Positions 24,473-33,711 of a DNA stretch of 64,000 nucleotides are shown here, piece by piece. The first letter of the stretch is position 1. Every line of letters begins with the position of its first letter. The stretch covers positions 2,815,014-2,879,013 of the forward strand of contig NZ_JAFN01000001.1 in NCBI RefSeq assembly GCF_000526155.1, written 5' to 3'. This DNA comes from Deferrisoma camini S3R1 (GTDB lineage Bacteria > Desulfobacterota > Deferrisomatia > Deferrisomatales > Deferrisomataceae). Under the pieces are notes generated by a model. It had not been told where the DNA came from. It made no database searches and worked only from the letters and a program-made list of their open reading frames with translations. Made by a program: the position numbers and the translations under genes.

Positions 24473-25855
24473 ATGGGCGAGGCGGGTCCGGTCCTGGAAC
24501 GGTTGGAGGCAAGACGCCAGGAACTCCTCGAGGAGCTTTCCGAGTTCCTGCGCATCCCCTCGATCAGCGCCGACCCCGAGCGAGCGGCCGATGTGGCCCG
24601 GGCCGCCGAGTGGCTCGCGGCCCGCCTGGCCCGGGCCGGCTTCGAGGCCCGAGCCGAGCCCACCGGCGGTCACCCGGCCGTGGTGGCCGAGTGGCGGGGA
24701 GCTCCGGGCAGGCCCACCATCCTGCTCTACGGCCACTACGACGTGCAGCCGGCCGATCCGGCCGACGGATGGACCTCGGACCCGTTCGAGCCCACGGTGC
24801 GCGACGGCTGCCTCGTGGCGCGCGGAGCCACCGACGACAAGGGCCAGCTATTCTGCCACCTGGCCGCCCTGCGGGCCCACCTGGAGCTCTACGGGCGGCT
24901 CCCCGTCAACCTGGTGGTGCTGTTCGAGGGCGAGGAGGAGGCCGGCAGCGAGCACCTGGAGCCGTTCCTGGAGGAGAATCGGCAACGGTTCGCGTGCGAC
25001 GCGGTGGTGGTGAGCGACTCCGGCCGACTCGACCCGGCGGTGCCGGCGATCACCTACGGGCTGCGGGGCCTGGTGTACCTGGAGGTGATCCTCCGGGGCC
25101 CCAACCGGGACCTTCACTCCGGCACCTTCGGCGGGGCCGTGGCGAACCCGGCCAACGCCCTGGCCCGGCTCGTGGCCTCGCTCCAGGACGACCGCGGCCG
25201 GGTGACGGTGCCCGGGTTCTACGACCGGGTGCGGCCCCTGGAGCCGTGGGAGCGGGACGCGTTCGCCCGCCTGCCCTTCGACGAGGCCGCCCTCTGCCGC
25301 GACCTGGGGGTGGACTCCCTGCCCGGGGAGGAGGGCTTCTCGGTGCTGGAGCGGGTCTGGGCCCGGCCCACCCTGGACGTGAACGGCCTCGTGGCCGGGT
25401 ACACCGGAGAGGGGGCGAAAACCGTGATCCCGGCCGAGGCCCGGGCCAAGGTCTCGTGCCGATTGGTGCCCGACCAGGATCCGGAGGAGATCGCCGATCT
25501 GCTGGAAGCGTGGCTGAGGGAACGCGCCCCGCAGGGGTGCCGGGTCGAGGTTCGGCGCCTCCACGGCGCCCGGCCGGTGCTCGTGCCGGTCCGAGGCCGG
25601 TTCATGGACGCGGCTCGGAAGGCCTTAGCCCGGGGGTTCGGGGCCGAGCCGGTGCTCATCCGGGAGGGGGGCTCCATCCCCGTTGTGGAGACGTTCCAGC
25701 GGCTCCTGGGGGTGCCGGTGCTGCTCCTGGGGTTCGGCCGGCCCGACGACCGCGCCCACGGCCCCGACGAGCGGTTCCACCTCTCCGACCTGTGGGCGGG
25801 CATGCGCACCAGCGCCTGGCTGTGGCACCTGCTGGCGGAGGGAGGGGCCGAGTGA
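24473..25855 (+). CDS. M20 family metallopeptidase (dipeptidase-like)
   Basis: The product is 460 aa from ATG 24473 with AAAGGAGG upstream. Metal ligands are visible in LLYGHYDVQPADPADGW (His, Asp), ARGATDDKGQLFCHLAALRA (second Asp) and FEGEEEAGSEHLEPFL (catalytic Glu and ligand Glu). DLHSGTFGGAVANPANAL marks the dimerisation domain, and a C-terminal His occurs in GPDERFHLSDLW. This matches the CNDP/ArgE-like dipeptidases that cleave short peptides with two metal ions. It is monocistronic and convergent with the response-regulator gene (1-nt gap). Confidence 0.93.
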   Translation: MGEAGPVLERLEARRQELLEELSEFLRIPSISADPERAADVARAAEWLAARLARAGFEARAEPTGGHPAVVAEWRGAPGRPTILLYGHYDVQPADPADGWTSDPFEPTVRDGCLVARGATDDKGQLFCHLAALRAHLELYGRLPVNLVVLFEGEEEAGSEHLEPFLEENRQRFACDAVVVSDSGRLDPAVPAITYGLRGLVYLEVILRGPNRDLHSGTFGGAVANPANALARLVASLQDDRGRVTVPGFYDRVRPLEPWERDAFARLPFDEAALCRDLGVDSLPGEEGFSVLERVWARPTLDVNGLVAGYTGEGAKTVIPAEARAKVSCRLVPDQDPEEIADLLEAWLRERAPQGCRVEVRRLHGARPVLVPVRGRFMDAARKALARGFGAEPVLIREGGSIPVVETFQRLLGVPVLLLGFGRPDDRAHGPDERFHLSDLWAGMRTSAWLWHLLAEGGAE

Positions 25856-25856
25856 G

Positions 25857-26453
25857 CTAGCCGAGCCCGTTCTCCTCCTTCCAGCGCTCGGCGCAGTCGG
25901 GGCACATGCCGTGGGTGAACTCCAGGCCGGCGTGGGTCTTCAGGTAGAACTCGAGCTGGTGCCAGTAGTTCTTGTCGTCGCGGATCTTGTGGCAGACCAT
26001 GCAGATGGGCAGGAGCCCCCTCAACCGCCGCACCTCGTCCAGGGCCTCCTCCAGCCGATGGATGCGGTCCTCGAGCCGGTCGTGGAGCTCGACCATCCGC
26101 TGGCCGGCACGGATCCGGGCCAGGAGCTCCTCGGGCCGGAACGGCTTGGTCAGGTAGTCGTCCGCGCCGGCGTCCAAAGCCTGGACAAGGTCGGGGAGGG
26201 CCTCCTTCACGGTGAGCATGATGAGGTACGCGTAGGGCCGGTCCGGGTCGGACCTGACCCGCTCCACCAGCTCCAACCCCGACAGCCGGGGCATCAGCCA
26301 GTCGGTGAGGACGATGCGGTGGTGGGTGGCCTCCAGGGCGTCCCAGGCCGCCTCCCCGTCAGGGGCCAGGTCCACCTCGTATCCGGCGGCCAGCAGGGTG
26401 TGTTCCACGATCTGCAGGGTGGTGGGATCGTCGTCCACGATGAGTACGCGCAT
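25857..26453 (-). CDS. Response regulator with CxxC...CxxC tail
   Basis: The product is 198 aa from ATG 26453, with GGAGGG 7 nt upstream. Residues about 1-120 are a receiver domain (RVLIVDDDPTTLQIVEHTLL, LTDWLMPRLSGLELVERV with the phospho-acceptor Asp, LTVKEALPDLVQALDAGADD, YLTKPF with the conserved Lys). A coiled-coil linker (LHDRLEDRIHRLEEALDEVR) leads to a tail LRGLLPICMVCHKIRDDKNY...MCPDCAERW. The tail has two Cys pairs and matches that of the membrane sensor in the cbi operon. There is no DNA-binding or enzymatic output domain and no adjacent kinase. Confidence 0.88.
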   Translation of the reverse strand: MRVLIVDDDPTTLQIVEHTLLAAGYEVDLAPDGEAAWDALEATHHRIVLTDWLMPRLSGLELVERVRSDPDRPYAYLIMLTVKEALPDLVQALDAGADDYLTKPFRPEELLARIRAGQRMVELHDRLEDRIHRLEEALDEVRRLRGLLPICMVCHKIRDDKNYWHQLEFYLKTHAGLEFTHGMCPDCAERWKEENGLG

Positions 26454-26534
26454 CGGGCAACCCTCCGCACAGGAGTTGGGCTTTCCGATCGACCTCGCCC
26501 GGGCCAAACTTGAGCGGAAAGGGCGCGTCGGGCA

Positions 26535-26563
26535 TTGACACCCCCTGCCGGGTCTGGTAAAAA
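26535..26563 (+). promoter_or_regulatory. Probable sigma70 promoter of tRNA-Ala
   Basis: A perfect -35 box TTGACA lies at 26535-26540. With a 17-bp spacer the -10 region is TAAAAA at 26558-26563. The tRNA 5' end is 15 nt further on. Confidence 0.7.
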
Positions 26564-26577
26564 GCCGATTCTCTCGT

Positions 26578-26653
<76 letters not shown>

Positions 26654-26663
26654 TGAGCGAACG

Positions 26664-26697
26664 AAGGGCCAGGCGGAAACGCCTGGCCCTTTTTTCT
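26664..26697 (+). terminator. Rho-independent terminator after tRNA-Ala
   Basis: A 10-bp stem GGGCCAGGCG / CGCCTGGCCC with a GAAA loop is followed by six T residues. It starts 13 nt after the tRNA 3' end and, with the promoter, makes the tRNA a single-gene unit. Confidence 0.92.
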
Positions 26698-26733
26698 CGC
26701 TCGTGCCCGCCCGACAAACACGGCCCACCACCG

Positions 26734-29700
26734 TCACGAGGGGGCGGCCCCTCCCCGCAGACGCCGGGCCACGGCGTGCCGACCTTGCTCCACCAGGGAG
26801 TACACGATCGGCACGTACACCATGGTGAGGAAGGTGGCCACCCCCAGCCCGCCCACGGCCACCACGGCCAGGGGGGACAGCCGCTCCAGGCCCACCGCCC
26901 ACTCGGCCGCGATCGGGATCATGCCGACGATGGTGGACAGGGCGGTCATCAGGATCGGCCGCATCCGCACCCCCACGGCCTCGACCAGGGCGTCGTCCAG
27001 GCCGGCGCCCCGGTCCCGGGCGGCCCGGGCGAAGTCCAGGAGCAGGATCGAGTTGTTCACCACCACCCCGCCCAGCAGGATCATCCCCATCATGGCGGGC
27101 ATGCACGCGTGGCGGCCCGTGATCAGCAGCATCCACGCCGCGCCGATCAGCCCCAAGGGAATCACCGACATGATGGTGATGGGGTGGAGCCACGACCGGA
27201 AAGTGGGCACCAGCGAGAAGAACAGCAGGAGCAAGCTCAGGGCCAGGGCGTTGCCCAGGTTGCCGAACGACTCGTTCATCTGGGCGATCTCGCCCCGATG
27301 GGACAAGGTGTAGCCCGGGGGCAGCTCCAGCCCCTCCAACGCCGCCAGCACGTCCTCCTGCAGGTGCGAGATCGCCCGGGTCCGGCGGAACGCCGTCACG
27401 TCCAGCGTCCGCTCCAGCCCCTCGTGGGTGATCATCTGGGCCGTCGGCTGCCTCTCGATGGTGCCCAACTGGGCCAGGGGCACCGGCCCATCGGGGGTGA
27501 GGATCGGGAACGCCTCGAGCGCGGCCAGGCGGGCCCGCTGGCCGGCCGGAAGCTGGACCCAGATGGGGTGGCCGTCCTGGTTGGGCACCCGTAGGATCGA
27601 GGCGGGCACGCCTGCGACGGCACCCGCCAGCTGGGCGGTCACCGCCCGGGGGGAGACCCGGTACCTGGCGAGCCGGCCCGGCTCGAGCCGGAGCACGGCC
27701 TCTTCTGCGTCGAGCCGCCACGACCGGCCGATGGAGGTGGCGCCCCGCAGGTGTGCCCGGAGCCGCCGCTCCACCTCGGCGCCGATCGCGTCGAGCACCT
27801 CCAGGTCCGGCCCGGAGATCATCACGTCCACCGGCGCCTTGATGGTCGAGAGCGGGGTGGCCCCGAAGTCGTACACGTCCACCCGGGCGAGGCCCGGCAG
27901 CCCCTGGAACGCCCGGCGCAGGGCGTCCTCGATCTCCCAGATGCTCCGCTCCCGCTCGAACCGGTTCACCAGATTCACGGTGACCGCGCCCTGTCGGGGA
28001 GTCCGGCCGGACCCGAACGAGATCACGTCGGCCTCGGCCCCGATCACCGCCGAGGTGGAGGTGACCTCGGGATAGGTGGACAGGATCGCCTCCATCCGCC
28101 CCAGCAGGGCCTCGGTCGCCCCCAGGGAGGTGCCCGCGTCGGCCTCGAAGTCGATCTTGACGATCCCGGCGTCCATGGACGGCATCAGGTCTCGGCCCGC
28201 CAGGGGCAGCTGGCGTCCGGCCACGACGAGCATCGCGGCCGCGGCCACGAGAAACAGCAGCCGGTGGGCCAGGGCGGTGCGCACCACCCCCTGGTAGAAC
28301 CCGCGCAGCCGACCCAGCACGGCGTCCGCCAGCCGGGCCGTGAGCCGCTCGGGCAGGGTGCCCCGGCCACCGCCCCCTTTCCGGAGGACCCAGGGCGCGA
28401 GCAGCGGGATGATCGTCACCGAGATCACGAACGACGACAGGAGCGCGATGATCAGGGTCAGGGCCAGGGGCTGCATCACCTGCTGGACGTACCCGCCCAC
28501 GAACACGATCGGGGTCAGGGCCAGCACCGTGGTGGCGGTGCCGGCGAAGTCGGCGAGCAGGATCTCCTTGGTGCCGTCCACCACGGCCGCGCCCACCGGC
28601 TTGCCCAGCTCGTCCAGGTGCCGCTGGATGTTCTCGACCACCACGATCGAGTCGTCCACCAGCATGCCCACGGCCAGGGTGATGGCGGTCAGGGTGACCA
28701 CGTTGAGCTCCATGCCGCCGAGCCACATCACGCCGAAGGTCAGCAGGAACGTCATGGGCAGGGACACGCCCACCAGGGCCAGGCTGCGGCCGCTCGCGAG
28801 GAACAGGAACAGCACGGCCAGCGTCATCAGGATCGAGCTCTTGAGCGCGTCCTTCATGTTGGACACCGACAGGGTGATGATCTCCTTCTGGGAGTCGGGC
28901 ACGCTGAACGCGATCTCCGGGAACTCCCGCTCCAGCTCGACCAGCAGCCCCTCCACGGCCGTGATCGTCTCGAGCACGTTGCCGTCCTCCTGCCGCTGGA
29001 CGTTCAGGGCGACGGCGGGCCGGCCGTTGGCGTGGAACGCGCTCTTGGGCTCGGCCACACCGCGGCGCACCTCGGCCACGTCGCCCACCCGGACGATCCC
29101 CGGCCCCCGGTCCGTGAGCACCACCCGGGCCACGTCCGCTACCCCGGCCAGGGCGCCCCGCCGCTTGAGCACGATCTGGGACCCGTCGCCGATCACCAGA
29201 CCCGCGGGCTGATTGGCGTTGGCCGCGGCCAGGGCGGCCGCCACGTCCGCCGCGGTCAGGCGGTAGCGCTCCAGCCGGTCCCGGTCCGGGGTGACGAGGA
29301 TCACCGGCTGGTGACCTCCGAACACCTCCACGTTTGCCACCTCGGGCAGCTGCAGCAGGCGGTCCCGGATCGGGTTCTCGGCGATCTGGCGCACCATGGA
29401 CAGGTCCAGGTGCGATCCGTCCTTCGGGTGCAGGGCCACGGTCATCACCGCGGCCGTGGCCGACGACACCCGGAACAGGATCGGCGGCCGGGTGCCCGGG
29501 GGGAACCGGGGCCGGATCTTCTCGATGGCGTTGGCCACGTCGGTGGCAGCGCTCGACAGGTCCCGGCCGTACCGGAACTCCACCGTCACCGCGGACACCT
29601 CGTCCCGGCTGGTGGACCGGACCGCCCGCACCTGGTCCAGGCCCGAGAGCTCCCGCTCGATGGGGCGGGTCAGGTCGCTCTCCACGTCCGTGGCCGACGC

Positions 29701-29859
29701 CCCGGGCAGCACGGTCACCACGGCCACCTGGGGCCGCTCGGTGTCCGGGAACAGCTTGAACGGAAGGCGGTTGTAGCCGATGACGCCGAGCCCCGCGGCC
29801 AGCATCAAGAGCGCCGACACCAGGTGAGGCCGCCTCAGGTAGCCCTCCACGAAGCTCAT
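26734..29859 (-). CDS. RND efflux transporter, inner-membrane pump
   Basis: The product is 1041 aa from ATG 29859, normal for the AcrB/MexB superfamily. It has the N-terminal TM1 (LVSALLMLAAGLGVIGYNRL), the periplasmic porter halves, and the TM4 proton-relay motif VGMLVDDSIVVVENI with the paired Asp residues. The second half repeats the layout, including PAMMGMILLGGVVVNNSILL. VMTVALHP and DQVRAVRSTSRDE fit RND pumps. Substrate cannot be told from sequence; heavy-metal (CusA) motifs were not evident. ATGA overlap with the adaptor gene upstream shows translational coupling. Confidence 0.95.
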   Translation of the reverse strand: MSFVEGYLRRPHLVSALLMLAAGLGVIGYNRLPFKLFPDTERPQVAVVTVLPGASATDVESDLTRPIERELSGLDQVRAVRSTSRDEVSAVTVEFRYGRDLSSAATDVANAIEKIRPRFPPGTRPPILFRVSSATAAVMTVALHPKDGSHLDLSMVRQIAENPIRDRLLQLPEVANVEVFGGHQPVILVTPDRDRLERYRLTAADVAAALAAANANQPAGLVIGDGSQIVLKRRGALAGVADVARVVLTDRGPGIVRVGDVAEVRRGVAEPKSAFHANGRPAVALNVQRQEDGNVLETITAVEGLLVELEREFPEIAFSVPDSQKEIITLSVSNMKDALKSSILMTLAVLFLFLASGRSLALVGVSLPMTFLLTFGVMWLGGMELNVVTLTAITLAVGMLVDDSIVVVENIQRHLDELGKPVGAAVVDGTKEILLADFAGTATTVLALTPIVFVGGYVQQVMQPLALTLIIALLSSFVISVTIIPLLAPWVLRKGGGGRGTLPERLTARLADAVLGRLRGFYQGVVRTALAHRLLFLVAAAAMLVVAGRQLPLAGRDLMPSMDAGIVKIDFEADAGTSLGATEALLGRMEAILSTYPEVTSTSAVIGAEADVISFGSGRTPRQGAVTVNLVNRFERERSIWEIEDALRRAFQGLPGLARVDVYDFGATPLSTIKAPVDVMISGPDLEVLDAIGAEVERRLRAHLRGATSIGRSWRLDAEEAVLRLEPGRLARYRVSPRAVTAQLAGAVAGVPASILRVPNQDGHPIWVQLPAGQRARLAALEAFPILTPDGPVPLAQLGTIERQPTAQMITHEGLERTLDVTAFRRTRAISHLQEDVLAALEGLELPPGYTLSHRGEIAQMNESFGNLGNALALSLLLLFFSLVPTFRSWLHPITIMSVIPLGLIGAAWMLLITGRHACMPAMMGMILLGGVVVNNSILLLDFARAARDRGAGLDDALVEAVGVRMRPILMTALSTIVGMIPIAAEWAVGLERLSPLAVVAVGGLGVATFLTMVYVPIVYSLVEQGRHAVARRLRGGAAPS

Positions 29860-31046
29860 TCGGCAGCCCCCGGACCCGGCGCCGAGCCCCGGCGGACGAA
29901 CGCCGCGGTCATGCCGTCGTACAGGGTCATCAAACGGGCCGGCTGCGCCACGACGACCCGGTCCCCCTCGGCCAGGGGCCCGTCCACCACGGCCCGGTCC
30001 GCGGATCGCTGCACCACGTCCACCCGTGCCGCCCGGATCGTCCCCCGACGCGTCCCTGCCGGCCCCGGCCCGGCCGGTTCCACCACGAACACCCAGGTGC
30101 CGCGCTCGCCGTCGAGCAGGGCGTCCAGGGGAACCACCAAACCCCTCGCCCCGGCGAGCGTGACATCCACGCTCACCGAGGCGCCTGGCAGGAATGTTTT
30201 TGGAGCCTTCGGCAGGTCCGCCTCGAACACGGCAAGCCCCGACGGACCGGCCGTGGGCACGATGCGGGACACCCTGGCAGCCACCGTGCCGGCTCCGGTG
30301 CCCACGGTCACCCGCTGCCCCACCGACAGGACCGCCAGGTCCTCCACCGGAAGCTGGGCCCGCACCCGGAGGTTTCCGCTGCGGGCTACCGCCAGAATCG
30401 GCTTGCCCGGCACGGCCAGGTCGCCCGGGTCGGCCCACCGCGCCGCCACCACCCCGTCGAACGGGGCCTCGAGGCGCGCGTACCCCCGCCGGATCCGGGC
30501 CTGGTCCCGCCGCTTCTCGGCCCTTCGGAGCTCGGCCCGGGCGGTCTCGAGCCGCGCCGCCGCCGAGCGCAGGGCGGTCTGGGACCGCTCCCACTGCTCG
30601 TCCGAGATCGCGCCCGCCTCATGGAGCACCCGGTCCCGCTCCGTGGTGGACCGCTGGGCCTCCCACGCCGCCTGGGCCGCAGCCACCGCCCCCCTTGCAG
30701 CCGACAGCCCGGCGCCGGCCTGGGCGACGGCGTCCTCCAACTCCCGGGCGTCGAGCACGGCCAGCACCTGGCCCTTGTGCACCGACTCGCCCTCGCGGAC
30801 GCGCACCTCCAGCAGCCGGGCCATGATCATCGGGGCGACCCGGGCCTCCTCGGCCGCGACCACGGTGCCGGTGACGTGCCGCACCCGGGCCACCCGTCCC
30901 GAACGAACCGACACCACCTCCACCACCGGCACCGGCCGCCGGACCAGGGGGGCCGCCTCCTTCTGCTCGAGCCGTTTGGCCCGGACAGCCACCAGCCCGG
31001 CCGCGACCCCGGCTGCGATCACGAGCCATACGAGCTTCTTGATCAT
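29856..31046 (-). CDS. RND periplasmic adaptor (membrane fusion protein)
   Basis: The product is 396 aa. An N-terminal signal-anchor (KKLVWLVIAAGVAAGLVAVR) precedes a lipoyl-like half (RHVTGTVVAAEEARVAPMIM), a long alpha-hairpin with coiled-coil pattern (residues about 100-190), the second lipoyl half (ARLEAPFDGVVAARWADPGD) and beta-barrel segments (VGQRVTVGTGAGTVAARVSR). It links the pump to the outer-membrane channel. It overlaps the tolC-like gene upstream and the pump downstream by 4 nt each. Confidence 0.93.
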   Translation of the reverse strand: MIKKLVWLVIAAGVAAGLVAVRAKRLEQKEAAPLVRRPVPVVEVVSVRSGRVARVRHVTGTVVAAEEARVAPMIMARLLEVRVREGESVHKGQVLAVLDARELEDAVAQAGAGLSAARGAVAAAQAAWEAQRSTTERDRVLHEAGAISDEQWERSQTALRSAAARLETARAELRRAEKRRDQARIRRGYARLEAPFDGVVAARWADPGDLAVPGKPILAVARSGNLRVRAQLPVEDLAVLSVGQRVTVGTGAGTVAARVSRIVPTAGPSGLAVFEADLPKAPKTFLPGASVSVDVTLAGARGLVVPLDALLDGERGTWVFVVEPAGPGPAGTRRGTIRAARVDVVQRSADRAVVDGPLAEGDRVVVAQPARLMTLYDGMTAAFVRRGSAPGPGAAE

Positions 31047-32398
31047 CGGACCACGTCCTCTTCCACGATGCTGTTGATCCGCTCGGCCGCGGTGACCACG
31101 GCCCCCAGGGCCTTCGCCAGGGAGGCGCGGGCGCTCGCCCTGCGCGCCTGGGCCCGCAGCAGGTCTTCGATCGTCCCGGCCCCGGCCTCGTACCGGATCT
31201 GCTCGATCCGGGCGGCCTCGGCAGCGGCAGCCACCCGGGCCCGGGCCGCCGCCAGCTCGGCCCGGGCCGACCGGAACCGGGCCAGGGCGTCCTGCAGGTC
31301 GGCCGCCACGGTCAGCCGGGCCTGCTCGATCCCGTACTCGGCGGCTCTCTCCCTCTCCCTGGCCGCCTCCAGGGCGGCGAAACGGGAGCCGCCGCGGAAC
31401 AGGGGCACCTTGACGCTGACGATCACCTGCCAGGTGTCGAGGGGGTCACCCACGGACGGCGCGTCGTTGCGGGTGTAGTTGCCCTCGGCCACCACCGACG
31501 GCAGGAAGCTCGCGGTCGCCAGGGCGACGTTCCGGCGGCGTTGCTCGGCAGCGATGCGCGCCTGCCGGACCCGGGAGGTCCTGCCGAGCCGGGCCGCCAG
31601 CTCCCGGGGATCCCGTTCCAGCTCCGGCACCCGCCCCTCCTGGGGGTCCACCGCGACCCGGCGGGACGGGTCGCGGCCCAACAGGGCCAGGAGCATGGCG
31701 CCCACCCGGGCGCGGTCGGCCCGCACCGCCTCCCGCTGGGCCTTGGCGTCCTCCAGCTGCTCCACCACCTTGAGCCGGTCCAGCTTGGGCCTCTTGCCCA
31801 GCCGCACCATCAGCTCGAGCCGCTCCCGGGTCTTCTCGAGGGATGCCACCAGCTCGTCGAACCCGGCCACCACGGCGTCCAGGGCCTGGGCCGCGGTGTA
31901 CAGGGAGACGGCGTTGAACCGAACCTGCCAGCGCGTACCCTCCAACAGCGCGGCGGCCCCCTCGGTCTCGAGCCGGGAGAGCTCGGTCTTGTTGGAGAGC
32001 CGGCCACCCAGGTACAGGGGGAGCTGGAACGACATGCCGTAGTGCTGCTGGTTGCGGTCCCAGGGGAGGGCGCCGAACCCTCCGGCGTCGCCCAGGATCT
32101 CCTCGGACATCGGCCGCACGACCCACGCGTCGTTGGTTCGGGAGTAGCTGAAGAACGCGTCGACCTGCCCCCAGCGCTCCCGGGAGACCGCCTCGGCCGA
32201 CCGTTCGGCGGCCACGCTGCGGTGCGACAGCACCTTGAGACCCGGGTTGGCCTCGAGGGCCTCGGCCACGGCCTGAGCCAGCGTGAGTCGCAGCGGCCCC
32301 GCGCCGCCCTCCCCCGCCGCCCGGGCCGGCGGTTGGACCGCCCCCCAAACCAGGGCCGCCGCCACGGCCGATGCCACCGCAACGATCCTCGCTGCCAT
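31043..32398 (-). CDS. TolC-family outer-membrane efflux protein
   Basis: The product is 451 aa with a signal peptide (VASAVAAALVWGAVQPPARA). Two outer-membrane-efflux repeats are visible: LTLAQAVAEALEANPGLKVL begins the first, and the second includes KVPLFRGGSRFAALEAARER. Long helical stretches rich in Ala, Arg and Glu form the periplasmic tunnel. It supplies the exit duct for the pump encoded downstream. It overlaps the tetR-type gene by 1 nt (TGATG) and the adaptor by 4 nt. Confidence 0.93.
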   Translation of the reverse strand: MAARIVAVASAVAAALVWGAVQPPARAAGEGGAGPLRLTLAQAVAEALEANPGLKVLSHRSVAAERSAEAVSRERWGQVDAFFSYSRTNDAWVVRPMSEEILGDAGGFGALPWDRNQQHYGMSFQLPLYLGGRLSNKTELSRLETEGAAALLEGTRWQVRFNAVSLYTAAQALDAVVAGFDELVASLEKTRERLELMVRLGKRPKLDRLKVVEQLEDAKAQREAVRADRARVGAMLLALLGRDPSRRVAVDPQEGRVPELERDPRELAARLGRTSRVRQARIAAEQRRRNVALATASFLPSVVAEGNYTRNDAPSVGDPLDTWQVIVSVKVPLFRGGSRFAALEAARERERAAEYGIEQARLTVAADLQDALARFRSARAELAAARARVAAAAEAARIEQIRYEAGAGTIEDLLRAQARRASARASLAKALGAVVTAAERINSIVEEDVVR

Positions 32399-33021
32399 CA
32401 GGGGCCGTCCTTCCCCTCGCCGCTCCGAAGTGCGTCCACCAGGAACGGCACCAGCGTCTCGCCGAACCGGTCCTCTGCCTCGACGTCCGGCAGCAGCCGC
32501 AGCCGGATCGCCAGGGCGGCCGGGGGGCCCACCAGCATCAGGGCCAGGGCGTCGGGGGACGGCGTTGGCACCAGATCCCCACCGGCCTGTCCCTGTCGGA
32601 TCAGACGTTCCAGCACCGAAAGGTAGCCCCGGAAGATGGAACGCATCCGGCCGATCAGGGCCTCGTCGTTCGAGACGGACGCCTCGGCCAGGAGCAGGAT
32701 CGGCAGCCCCTTGTGCGCGCGGATGATCTCGGTGTGGTGCCGCACGATCCGCCGGAGCCGCTCGGCCACGCAGAGCCCCTCGTCCTGGGCGATCTCGCCG
32801 ACCGGTTCCAGGAGCATTGTCCCGATGCGGTCCATCAGGCCGAGGATCAGCGCCTGCTTGCTGGGGAAATGGCGGTAGATCGCCGCCTCGGTAAAGCCCA
32901 CCCGCTCCGCGAGACGCTTGGTGGTCAGGGCCGGGAAGCCGCCGTCCCGGACCAGGGCCAGGGCGTGGTCGAGCAGCTCGTTTTGTCGGGGGGTGTACGG
33001 TCGGTCTCCGTGTGGGGTCAT
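32398..33021 (-). CDS. TetR/AcrR family repressor of the efflux operon
   Basis: The product is 207 aa. The N-terminal helix-turn-helix is RQNELLDHALALVRDGGFPA, LTTKRLAERVGFTEAAIYRH, FPSKQALILGLMDRIG, a classic TetR pattern. The C-terminal ligand domain ends in FGETLVPFLVDALRSG. It is the first gene of the four-gene efflux operon, so it probably represses its own transcription and that of tolC, the adaptor and the pump until an inducer binds. A palindrome lies 16 nt upstream of the start. Confidence 0.92.
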   Translation of the reverse strand: MTPHGDRPYTPRQNELLDHALALVRDGGFPALTTKRLAERVGFTEAAIYRHFPSKQALILGLMDRIGTMLLEPVGEIAQDEGLCVAERLRRIVRHHTEIIRAHKGLPILLLAEASVSNDEALIGRMRSIFRGYLSVLERLIRQGQAGGDLVPTPSPDALALMLVGPPAALAIRLRLLPDVEAEDRFGETLVPFLVDALRSGEGKDGP

Positions 33022-33036
33022 GGATGCATCCCGGAT

Positions 33037-33056
33037 GTAAGTGAATATTTACTAAC
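33037..33056 (-). promoter_or_regulatory. Candidate TetR operator
   Basis: An AT-rich imperfect palindrome, GTAAGTGAATATTTACTAAC, lies between the repressor gene and the NUDIX gene in otherwise GC-rich DNA. The core AGTGAATATTTACT has one mismatched pair. On the minus strand it reads TTAGTAAATATTCACTTA, like known TetR-family sites of the AcrR/FadR type. Its position suits autorepression. Confidence 0.7.
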
Positions 33057-33114
33057 TTGCCCGACCATACACCTCTCCCTTCCAGGAATCAAGCCCGCAG
33101 CAACGAAGGGGGGA

Positions 33115-33552
33115 TCAGGGTGGAACGGGGCCGGACCCGGCCGTGACCAGCCCGTGGGCCCAGTCCAGAACCGGCCGGACCCGATCGGCCAGGAGCCGCC
33201 GGGCGTCCTCGTAACCCAGCCACCGGTACTCGTGGTGCTCGGGCCGGCCCAGATCGGGGTTCACCCCCAGCCGGACCTCCCCCGCCCCGGCCTCGGCCAC
33301 GTAGTACCGGGCCACCTTTCCCCGGCCGTAAGGCGGGGTCTCCCGCCACTGCGTGCCCCACCGGAACCGGAACTCCCGGAGGCCGGTCTCCTCGCGGGCC
33401 TCCCGCAGGGCCGCGTCGAGCGGCTCCTCCCCCGGCTCCACCTCCCCCTTGGGGAAGTCCCAGCACCGGTACGCCCGGAGCACGAGAAACCTCGGCCCCT
33501 CCGGGGTCAGGCGCACCGGAACGATCCCTGCGGACAGCACCCTCTTCTCCAC
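33115..33552 (-). CDS. NUDIX hydrolase
   Basis: The product is 145 aa from GTG 33552, with GGGAGGAA upstream. The Nudix box is complete: GEVEPGEEPLDAALREAREE followed by TGL (GX5EX7REUXEEXGU). The N-terminus KRVLSAGIVPVRL and CWDFPKGEVEPGE fit diadenosine-tetraphosphate hydrolase-type members that cleave nucleoside diphosphates linked to X. It is a single gene; substrate is inferred only from the family. Confidence 0.9.
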   Translation of the reverse strand: MEKRVLSAGIVPVRLTPEGPRFLVLRAYRCWDFPKGEVEPGEEPLDAALREAREETGLREFRFRWGTQWRETPPYGRGKVARYYVAEAGAGEVRLGVNPDLGRPEHHEYRWLGYEDARRLLADRVRPVLDWAHGLVTAGSGPVPP

Positions 33553-33711
33553 GATCTTCCTCCCACCTCGGCTCCTGACGACCGGCCGTTTTTCAAGCCG
33601 GCGGCCGCCGCGAACGCCGTCGCCGCGCCAACGTTGTTTGAGCGCAGCTCCCCATCAGAGGCTCCATGGTGGCGATCTGCGTGCATAGGAGGCTGCGTCA
33701 CGTGCAACCGG

